Origin: DASVUC01 sp038237225
GTDB taxonomy: Bacteria; Planctomycetota; Phycisphaerae; Tepidisphaerales; Tepidisphaeraceae
DNA: 64,000 nt
Assembly (NCBI GenBank): GCA_038237225.1
Contig: JBBRYX010000018.1
Span: forward strand, 1 to 64,000
Direction: 5' to 3'
Positions 58,084 through 64,000 of the stretch are shown here, piece after piece. Under the pieces are notes generated by a model. The model searched no databases. It worked only from the letters and a program-made list of their open reading frames with translations, and was not told the origin of the DNA. A program made the position numbers and the translations under genes. How positions within the stretch are numbered: the first letter of the stretch is position 1; every line of letters begins with the position of its first letter.

Positions 58084-59493
58084 TTATCGACCTCTCCCAC
58101 CGCCGCCGCTTCGGCGGAACTGCGGTGCGAAGGGGTTTTTGGTTTCATCGCCGCCGGAACTTGCGGTGTTTTCGCCAATGACCACGGCTTGCCCTTCCTT
58201 GAGCTCATCCGCCATGACTTCCGTATTGGTGCCGTCCGTCAGACCCAGTCGAACTTGCACTGGCCGGACGAACTGCCCGTCTTCAATCCAAAGGGTGCCG
58301 CGCTGCGGTCGATCGCCGCCGCTGCGTCGGGTCGTCGGACCGGCTCCATTGGAAGGTTGCGTGCTGGCTCCCGGAGCGCCACCACCACCGCCACTTCGAC
58401 GACCTTTCTGCGCGCTGTCCGCCGCCGCCATCTGCTCGCGCGCATCGGGCGCCACGCGCTCTTCATCCGTCGGGAACCACCGCAGCGCCCCATTTGGCAC
58501 CATCAGCGTGTTCTCTCGCTTGTCGACATGGAACGACACATTTGCCGTCAGGTACGGCAGCAGCGTCCCATCGGAATTATCCGTCGTCACCTCAACCGTA
58601 TACGTCACTACGTTTGAGGTCATCGTCGCATTCAAGCGAACCTTGTTGACCGTCCCCTTGAACTTTCGATTCGGAAACGCATCGACACTAAACGTCACCG
58701 CCTGCCCCGCGTGGATGTTACCGATGTCGGCCTCGTTCACCGAAGCCCATACCTGCATTCGGGTCAGGTCCTTCGCCAGCAGAAACAAACTCGGCGCGTT
58801 CAGACTGGACACAACGGTTTGCCCGATGTTGACGCGCCGATCGATGATCGTGCCCTTCACCGGCGAGATAATCGTGCAATACGCGAGATTTCGCTTGGCG
58901 CGGTCGAGGTTCGCCTGGTTCTGCGCCACCGTCGTCTGTGCCTGGACGATGGAGGCCTGTGCGACATCAACGTTCGCCTTGGCGCCATCGTACGCCGCCT
59001 TGTAAGCATCGTACTGCGTGGCGGCGAGCGCATTTGTCTTCGGATCCAGCGCCTGCGCCCGCTCCCAATCGCGATCGGCCTGATAGAGCTTGGCCTTGAA
59101 TTGCTCCAGGTCCGCCTTCGCGCGCGTAACGCTCGCCCTGGATTGCTCAAGCTGAGCGGTCGCGCCTGCGACATCCGACGCATAAACTGAGGGATCGATG
59201 TTGGCCAGCACCATGTTGGCTTCGACCTGCGATCCATAATCGATTGCTTTGCCGCCCTTGTCCTTGCCGAACGAAAGGATCTGGCCCGCCACCTGCGCGC
59301 CCACGTCGATCACCTCTTCGGGTTCGACGGTTCCGGTGGCCGTGATGGTGGCGGTGATGTCGCCGCGCTGAACGGGCATGTTCCGAAAGCTGGTGGCCCC
59401 GCTGTTTTTCGAGCTTGAGTACCACGCCGAACCACCGATGACGACGGCGATCAAGACGATCAGAATCAGAATTCGAGACATCCGGATTTTCAT
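58084..59493 (-). CDS. Efflux RND/MacA-type periplasmic adaptor
   Basis: 469 residues. N-terminal anchor (RILILIVLIAVVIGGSAWY), lipoyl/barrel-sandwich half (GTVEPEEVIDVGAQVAGQIL), a long alpha-hairpin (about 95-205: repeated AKADLEQFKAKL and AQTTVAQNQANLDRA), beta-barrel and C-terminal parts (ADIGNIHAGQAVTFSVDAFP). A Gly/Arg/Ser-rich insert (about 365-400) precedes the last domain. The adaptor would link the MacB-type pump to an outer-membrane channel; no TolC gene is in the window. Confidence 0.92.
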   Translation of the reverse strand: MKIRMSRILILIVLIAVVIGGSAWYSSSKNSGATSFRNMPVQRGDITATITATGTVEPEEVIDVGAQVAGQILSFGKDKGGKAIDYGSQVEANMVLANIDPSVYASDVAGATAQLEQSRASVTRAKADLEQFKAKLYQADRDWERAQALDPKTNALAATQYDAYKAAYDGAKANVDVAQASIVQAQTTVAQNQANLDRAKRNLAYCTIISPVKGTIIDRRVNIGQTVVSSLNAPSLFLLAKDLTRMQVWASVNEADIGNIHAGQAVTFSVDAFPNRKFKGTVNKVRLNATMTSNVVTYTVEVTTDNSDGTLLPYLTANVSFHVDKRENTLMVPNGALRWFPTDEERVAPDAREQMAAADSAQKGRRSGGGGGAPGASTQPSNGAGPTTRRSGGDRPQRGTLWIEDGQFVRPVQVRLGLTDGTNTEVMADELKEGQAVVIGENTASSGGDETKNPFAPQFRRSGGGGRGR

Positions 59494-59498
59494 AAGGT

Positions 59499-59978
59499 CT
59501 ACCGAATAGGAACTGCATCGCCCAGGAAAGCTTCGCGAAGCAGGTTGGTTGCGTGGGTTACTTCCCCGCGCTGGTCAGCCGAGAGTCGAGAAAGAATCTC
59601 CGCAAGCTGGGCCTCGGTCTTGCGCTGCGCGTTCTTCATGACCGCCCGGCCTCGCTCGCTCAGCGTCAGCGACACCTGCCGCCGATCCGATGAACCCGGC
59701 TCGCGTAAGATGAAACCTTTCACCACCAGCCCCTGAATCATGCGCGATGCGGAGGGTACCGACAGTCCGAGATGCTCGGCCACATCCGTCAGCGGTGAAT
59801 GGCTTTGACGATCGAGCAAGATCAGCGCCCGAAACTGCGGCACCGACATCCCCGCAGTCCGTTCCTTGCGCATGTGGGTGATGATTTGCCGCATGACCAT
59901 GGGGACAACATCCATCAATTCCCTCGCGCAACGCCCCGGCGAAACGCCGGCGATAGTTGCAGGGTGCAATTGTTGCAT
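59499..59978 (-). CDS. MarR-family transcriptional regulator
   Basis: 159 residues. The winged-helix core is clear: FRALILLDRQSHSPLTDVAE, HLGLSVPSASRMIQGL as recognition helix, and the wing RREPGSSDRRQVSLTLSERG-like sequence (here LREPGSSDRRQVSLTL). MarR proteins are dimers that usually repress efflux genes and lose DNA on ligand binding. Its stop is 5 nt from the adaptor start, so it heads the MarR-adaptor-ATPase-permease operon. A TATCAT -10 lies 6 nt before its ATG. Confidence 0.9.
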   Translation of the reverse strand: MQQLHPATIAGVSPGRCARELMDVVPMVMRQIITHMRKERTAGMSVPQFRALILLDRQSHSPLTDVAEHLGLSVPSASRMIQGLVVKGFILREPGSSDRRQVSLTLSERGRAVMKNAQRKTEAQLAEILSRLSADQRGEVTHATNLLREAFLGDAVPIR

Positions 59979-59984
59979 AGGTTA

Positions 59985-59990
59985 ATGATA
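59985..59990 (-). promoter_or_regulatory. TATCAT -10 element of the efflux operon
   Basis: On the minus strand TATCAT ends 6 nt before the MarR-gene ATG, leaving almost no leader. Operator sites are not obvious. Confidence 0.45.
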
Positions 59991-60020
59991 GGCATGCGCG
60001 CGAGCGCGTCCAGTTGCAGA

Positions 60021-60899
60021 TCAGGAAGCGCCAGTCAGCCCCGCGAGAAGATCTTTTCTTCTCGCAAATCGCTTCTTCGCCGTCGGTATGTCGAACCGCT
60101 GCGGGTTCAACGTCCCCTTCACTTCTTTCCAATCCAGCGGCGTTGAGACCGACGCCGCGGGCGTCGCTCGCAACACGTAAGGGGGCACGATGTGCTTCCC
60201 CTTCGCGTTCTGCATCACATCCACGTAAACCCGGCCATGGCGCGCATCTTTGCTTCGCTCCATCGTCGCAATCCTGGGCAGCTTCTTCACCAGACGCTGC
60301 GCGATCGCGATCGCCCAGTTGCGTGCTTCGTCGAATCCGCCCTTTGACTTCCAAGGCGTCATCACATGCAGACCCGATTTGCCGGACGTCTTCACGAGCG
60401 CTTTCGCACCTTCCGCCTCCAGCTCCACACGAACCTGCTGGGCAATTTTCACCACATCCATGAACTTGGCCTCGCCGGGATCGAAGTCGAAAAGCACGTA
60501 ATCCGGTCGATCGGGCGTTTTGGCGCGCGACAGCCAGGTATGAAATGTTAAAGCGCCCTGATTCACGAGATACAAAAGCGTTCGCAGATCGTTGATCAGA
60601 ACGTACTGCACCGGCTTGCCTTCCTCAGTTGGGAAATCAGCGCGCGGAATCCAACTGGGGTAATAGCTCGGCGTGTTCTTCTGCCAGAACCGCGGCGCCC
60701 CTTCGCGCACGCCGTCCGGCAAGCGCTCCAGCGTCACCGGGCGATCTTTCAGATGCGGCAGGAGGAGCGGCGCAACCGACATGTAGTAATCCAAAACGTC
60801 GCCCTTGGTGTAGCCTTTCTCCGGAAACATCACCTTCTCAACGTGCGTGAACGCCACCAAATCGCGGGAAGCGTTTCGATGTCCAGGCGCCGGCTTCAT
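60021..60899 (-). CDS. LigD-type polymerase/primase domain protein (NHEJ)
   Basis: 292 residues from the ATG complement 60897-60899, with GGAGACAGGATC upstream. It matches the AEP-type polymerase domain of LigD: FPEKGYTKGDVLDYY, LINDLRTLLYLVNQGAL, DYVLFDFDPGEAKF with the catalytic D-x-D, KTSGKSGLHVMTPW and VYVDVMQNAKGKHIVPPYVL. LigD Pol fills gaps during non-homologous end joining. It stands alone here; no Ku or ligase gene is in the window. Confidence 0.92.
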   Translation of the reverse strand: MKPAPGHRNASRDLVAFTHVEKVMFPEKGYTKGDVLDYYMSVAPLLLPHLKDRPVTLERLPDGVREGAPRFWQKNTPSYYPSWIPRADFPTEEGKPVQYVLINDLRTLLYLVNQGALTFHTWLSRAKTPDRPDYVLFDFDPGEAKFMDVVKIAQQVRVELEAEGAKALVKTSGKSGLHVMTPWKSKGGFDEARNWAIAIAQRLVKKLPRIATMERSKDARHGRVYVDVMQNAKGKHIVPPYVLRATPAASVSTPLDWKEVKGTLNPQRFDIPTAKKRFARRKDLLAGLTGAS

Positions 60900-60954
60900 G
60901 ATCCTGTCTCCTGCAAGCACCGTACCGCCGACGCCGCTATACTGGGATAGGAAA

Positions 60955-61371
60955 ATGAAGCCAGATCCGGCATCCAACGCGGTGGTCCTGTTCGATGGCG
61001 TTTGCAATTTTTGCAATAGTTCCGTGCGCTTTATCGTCCGCCACGATGAGAGCGGCCGGTTCCACTTTGCGCCGTTGCAGTCAGAGGTTGGGAAGCGCCT
61101 GCTCGAGCAACATCACCTGCCGACCGATGCCATGAGCACGATGGTGCTGCTCGAAGGCAACCAGGTTTCGACGCGGTCGACGGCGGCGCTGCGGATCGCC
61201 CGTCACCTGCGTTTTCCATGGTGGATCGCGTACTACGTCTTCATCGCGGTGCCAAAATTGATACGCGATATCCCTTACAACATCATCGCGCGTGTCCGCT
61301 ACCGGATCTTCGGCCGCACCGATCGCTGTCCCCTTCCGCCGCCGGGAATCACCGAACGTTTCCTCGCATGA
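60955..61371 (+). CDS. DCC-family thiol-disulfide protein (DUF393)
   Basis: 138 residues, ATG at 60955 with TAGGAAAA upstream and a TATACT box near 60938. The family motif DGVCNFCN (D-x-x-C-x-x-C) lies at residues ~15-22, followed by FAPLQSEVGKRLLEQHHL and a hydrophobic helix (FPWWIAYYVFIAVPKLIRDI). DUF393 proteins have a thioredoxin-like fold. Function unknown. It diverges from the LigD-Pol gene. Confidence 0.85.
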   Translation: MKPDPASNAVVLFDGVCNFCNSSVRFIVRHDESGRFHFAPLQSEVGKRLLEQHHLPTDAMSTMVLLEGNQVSTRSTAALRIARHLRFPWWIAYYVFIAVPKLIRDIPYNIIARVRYRIFGRTDRCPLPPPGITERFLA

Positions 61372-61403
61372 AAAAAAGAACCCCGCGCGGGTGCGCGGGG
61401 TTC
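61371..61403. terminator. Strong bidirectional terminator
   Basis: GAACCCCGCG (61378-61387) pairs perfectly with CGCGGGGTTC (61394-61403), loop 6 nt. Seven A on the left give a U tract for the minus-strand gene at 61430; the right side has TCGTTT. It ends both the DCC gene and the HExxH gene. Confidence 0.85.
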
Positions 61404-61429
61404 TCGTTTAAGGTAATGAAAGGATCCGG

Positions 61430-62848
61430 TTACGAGACGCCGAGCCTCAGGGCGCCCGCGAGTGAGATCGCGTTCTTCGTCGAGATCGGCAACTGGAGCC
61501 CGTCAATATCGACGATCAGCGCCTGGCTGAACTGCTGTCCCGCCGGGGCGGCCTTACCCTTGATGTTAAAATAGTAAGAATTCAGCAGCGCATTTCCGGG
61601 GCTGCTGACCTTCGACGCGCCGCGAGCCAGGTACTCGCGCTCGATCAGATCGCTGAAGCTGAGATAGGCGCCACCGGTGGCCGGCGTCTTACCGTTGGTG
61701 AAGATCCCGCCGTCATTCGGACGGATCGGACCGCGCAACACCCCGACGTATGGGAAAATCGTCCTGCCCGATTCGAGCATCGCAAACAGGCGCTCATTTT
61801 CGCGATTGACCAGCGCCGACTGGGTCGACACAAACGTCTTGTCCGCCAAAACCTGCTGGCCGTAAGCGAGGATCTCCGCGGTGTTGCCCATCTCCTCTTC
61901 ATAGAGGCTCGCGGTATTGGTGTCCTGGTGAAGCGCTTCGTGAGCCAGAAAGGCGCTAACGGCCTGGAACGGTTCGCCTTTGAACTCGGCCTTGATCACC
62001 GTTCGAAGCCGGCCGTTCGACGCGATCACGGTCTGCGCCACCGGCACGCTGGAATCCGGAGGAACGTCGAAGTCGACGATCGTGTAGGCCTTGCCGGAGA
62101 CGTTGGTCCCATCCAGGATCGACGCAATGGCGCCTTCCGCGAGCGTGCCCACCAGCGACAGAAGCGCTGCGCGCATGTTGCCGTCAGGAATGATGTTCTT
62201 GGTGACGGTTGCGTCGAAGCGGGCCATGATCTTGGTCCGTGTGACGGTGGAGATCGTGCCGGCCGTGGTCTTCTTATTCAGGAATGTCTCGAGCTGGGCC
62301 CGGGCGGTCGCTTCCGGCACGGCAGTGCCGTTGGGGCTGGGGTTCGGGGCGCCGGTGAAATTGTTGCCGGTGAACTTCGTCAGATCGGTCGGAACAAAAC
62401 CGCGGCAAGCGAGCGTGAACCGTTCCTTGTTCTGCCCCTTCACCGTCTTGACCGTCTGGGCGGCAAGCGTGTCGCCGTTGTCGTCCATCAGCGCGGCGCT
62501 GCCGAGGATGACCGTACCTCCCTTGCGCATCAACCGGTCCGTCGTGATCTGCAAATAGCGATGATCGGCCGCGAGAACTTCGGCCTTTACGACCTTAATA
62601 ATGATCTTCTTCTGCCCGCCCGCCAATGGATTAATCGCATAACCGCGAAGCTGGATTTGGCTGGCGTTCGCGATCTTGACATTGCCGGTGAACGGGACCG
62701 TGATCAGCGTCTGGTTGGTCGAGACGCCGCCGGCGGAAAGGTTAATGCCCTTCAGTTTCGTTCCGGCGAAAACGGGGCTGACTGCCATGAGTTGGCGATT
62801 CTCGAGTTTTTCGAACAGGGGCGTCTGACGAGACAACATAGGATTCAC
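61430..62848 (-). CDS. Secreted LENR-motif protein with HExxH, copy 1
   Basis: 472 residues, with GGAGTGA upstream of the start. The N-terminus has LENRQLMA (residues 15-22), a LEPR-type export/sorting motif. Residues ~25-150 are a beta-rich domain; a linker follows, and the C-terminal ~260 residues contain AFLAHEALHQDT with HEALH at 303-307, a HExxH zinc-protease motif, followed by acidic residues (LYEEEMGNTAE, ~316-326), one of which could be the third metal ligand. It is probably a secreted metallopeptidase or a protein derived from one. It has a paralog just upstream. Confidence 0.7.
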   Translation of the reverse strand: MNPMLSRQTPLFEKLENRQLMAVSPVFAGTKLKGINLSAGGVSTNQTLITVPFTGNVKIANASQIQLRGYAINPLAGGQKKIIIKVVKAEVLAADHRYLQITTDRLMRKGGTVILGSAALMDDNGDTLAAQTVKTVKGQNKERFTLACRGFVPTDLTKFTGNNFTGAPNPSPNGTAVPEATARAQLETFLNKKTTAGTISTVTRTKIMARFDATVTKNIIPDGNMRAALLSLVGTLAEGAIASILDGTNVSGKAYTIVDFDVPPDSSVPVAQTVIASNGRLRTVIKAEFKGEPFQAVSAFLAHEALHQDTNTASLYEEEMGNTAEILAYGQQVLADKTFVSTQSALVNRENERLFAMLESGRTIFPYVGVLRGPIRPNDGGIFTNGKTPATGGAYLSFSDLIEREYLARGASKVSSPGNALLNSYYFNIKGKAAPAGQQFSQALIVDIDGLQLPISTKNAISLAGALRLGVS

Positions 62849-63011
62849 TCCGTGCGAGTAGAGAGATTCAGGGTCAAAAACGTATTAGAGAACATCGGTA
62901 ATATGGGATCCGCAAGCCTAGCCTTACTATGAATAGTGTCTCTTTGAGCCGTTTCCGTTGCAAGCAATCCACGGATTCTTCCAGGCGGAACAATCGCTAA
63001 AGTCAAAAGAG

Positions 63012-63038
63012 AACCCCGCGCCAAAACGGCGCGGGGTT
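63012..63038. terminator. Terminator of the second HExxH gene
   Basis: AACCCCGCGCC (63012-63022) and GGCGCGGGGTT (63028-63038) form a perfect 11-bp stem with loop AAAAC. Minus-strand flank has CTCTTTTGAC, a short T tract. It lies just past the stop of the gene at 63066. Confidence 0.75.
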
Positions 63039-63065
63039 GGTCATAGGCCATTGTGTTCGAAGAAC

Positions 63066-64000
63066 TTACGCGAGCGTGAGCCTCAGGCTTCCCGCCAGCG
63101 AAATCGCCTGTTTCGTCGACACGATCTGCTGGAAGCTGTCGATGTCGGCGATCAGGGAATCGCTGAATTTCAATGTCGTTACCACTTTCTTGCCGGTGAT
63201 GGCAGTGTAGTAACTCGACATCAGCGCATTGGTCGCCGTCTCACCGTCCGTAGCGCCGCGAGCGCGATATGAGCGTTCGATAAAATCAATGTAGCTCGTG
63301 TACGCGCCGCCCGTCGCCGGCGTTTTGCCGCCGACAAAGATTCCGCCGGCCGAGCTGCGAATCGGGCCGTTGAGCAAGCCAACATACGGGAAAATAGCGC
63401 GTCCCGATTCCAGCAGTGCGTAAAGCTTCTCGTTCTCCCCGACCACCAGCGTGGTGCCGTTGGAAAGGAACGTCGAATCCGTCAGCGCCTGCTGGGCGTA
63501 CGTGAGCGTTTCGCAAACGTTGGCGATCGTCTCCTCCTGAAGCTTCCCGACCGTGTCCTGGTGCAGCGCTTCATGCGCGAGGTACGCGGAAAGAACCTGG
63601 AACGCCTCGCCGCGGAACGCCGGTTTGACCAACGTGCGAATGCGCCCGTTGCTGGCGACGATCGACTGCGCGACCAGGGCGGTGGGATCAGGGGGATCCT
63701 GAAAATCGATAATCGTATACGCCTTGCCGGAGAGGTTCTTGCCGTCGAGGTAGGATGCGATGGCGCCTTCCGCCAGCGTGCCGGTGAGGGAAACCAGCGC
63801 TGCCCGCAGGTTGGCGTCCGGAATGATCGACTTGGTCGTTGCGTTGTTGTAACGGGCAAGGGCGGCGGTGCGCTGGGTTGCGGTGATGAACGTCTTATCA
63901 ACCTTCCGCTGAAGGAAAGCGCCCAATGCTGCCGTCACCGTCGCCTCGGCAGGGGCGCTGCTGGCGGCGGTGGGAGCGGACGAGCTGGCGAAAATATCGC
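63066..64000 (-). CDS. Secreted HExxH protein, copy 2 (5' end outside window)
   Basis: At least 311 residues; the frame remains open to the window edge, so the N-terminus is missing (a GTG at 63938 is internal). It is clearly homologous to the protein at 61430-62848: shared AYLAHEALHQDT, the paralog of AFLAHEALHQDT; RDY-type linker with ARYNNATTKSIIPDANLRAA; and FPYVGLLNGPIRSSAGGIF. The HExxH motif HEALH is intact. Probably secreted through the same kind of N-terminal motif. The gap between the two genes is 217 nt. Confidence 0.75.
   Translation of the reverse strand, partial: DIFASSSAPTAASSAPAEATVTAALGAFLQRKVDKTFITATQRTAALARYNNATTKSIIPDANLRAALVSLTGTLAEGAIASYLDGKNLSGKAYTIIDFQDPPDPTALVAQSIVASNGRIRTLVKPAFRGEAFQVLSAYLAHEALHQDTVGKLQEETIANVCETLTYAQQALTDSTFLSNGTTLVVGENEKLYALLESGRAIFPYVGLLNGPIRSSAGGIFVGGKTPATGGAYTSYIDFIERSYRARGATDGETATNALMSSYYTAITGKKVVTTLKFSDSLIADIDSFQQIVSTKQAISLAGSLRLTLA

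Overview
The window looks like a chromosomal piece of a planctomycete, most likely class Phycisphaerae (Tepidisphaerales-like); this is inference from several signs. The partial 16S rRNA gene at the left edge is followed by a terminator and protein genes, with no 23S gene anywhere downstream, and unlinked rRNA genes are common in Planctomycetota. Three or more secreted proteins start with LEPR-type motifs (LEPRTLLS, LESRMFLS, LENRQLMA). There is a formylglycine sulfatase, an ECF sigma factor fused to a membrane-anchored FG-GAP propeller, and a DUF1559-type pseudopilin with the H-X9-DG style tail. DNA is GC-rich. Intergenic DNA is full of short hairpins and 7-8-nt tandem repeats.

Layout. 1-5.7 kb: 16S 3' end, VapBC-like pair, DUF4230 and other small proteins, a decayed SEC-C region, a coiled-coil protein and a TPR protein. 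5.7-10.6 kb: housekeeping-type singles (DUF5698/DUF2179 membrane protein, DUF6036 nucleotidyltransferase, zinc-ribbon coiled coil, RNase HI-like, Gfo/Idh/MocA oxidoreductase, ankyrin). 10.7-15 kb: sigma/FG-GAP fusion, a fused or nested pseudopilin gene and two small genes. 15.4-27 kb: RTX/Delta-60 surface protein, pyrG-kdsB, tRNA-Leu(CAA) with a duplicated 5' half, aldo-keto reductase, coaX, MnmE-like GTPase, LESR-motif coiled coil, sulfatase. 28-32 kb: YqjD/YqjE-like envelope triad, hldE, orphan nuoC. kdsB and hldE imply LPS-type sugar precursors. 32-36 kb: two secreted carboxypeptidase-regulatory-like paralogs, then a compact two-gene unit pairing a Panacea/YwgA-like protein with a stand-alone proteasome-type Ntn hydrolase behind a promoter that carries its own inverted repeat.

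36.2-45.2 kb is the most coherent metabolic block: an aldehyde dehydrogenase, SuyA, SuyB, a ComC-like and an SlcC-like sulfolactate dehydrogenase, a YeiH/UPF0324 exporter and a secreted DUF4838 protein. Together they read as oxidation of sulfolactaldehyde (inferred) to sulfolactate, epimerisation of sulfolactate through sulfopyruvate, cleavage to pyruvate plus sulfite, and export of the sulfur oxyanion.

45.3-64 kb: hslU and hslV separated by a PAS/histidine kinase and an FkbM methyltransferase, a vWA membrane protein, FKBP, small coiled coil, lipoprotein, gpsA, a MarR-MacA-MacB-type efflux operon, a LigD-type polymerase domain, a DCC protein, and two adjacent secreted HExxH proteins, the last cut by the window edge.

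The items I would follow first are the sulfolactate cluster, the Panacea/Ntn-hydrolase pair, and a 24-nt module that sits precisely inside intergenic hairpins; in one case deleting it restores a hairpin found intact elsewhere in the window.
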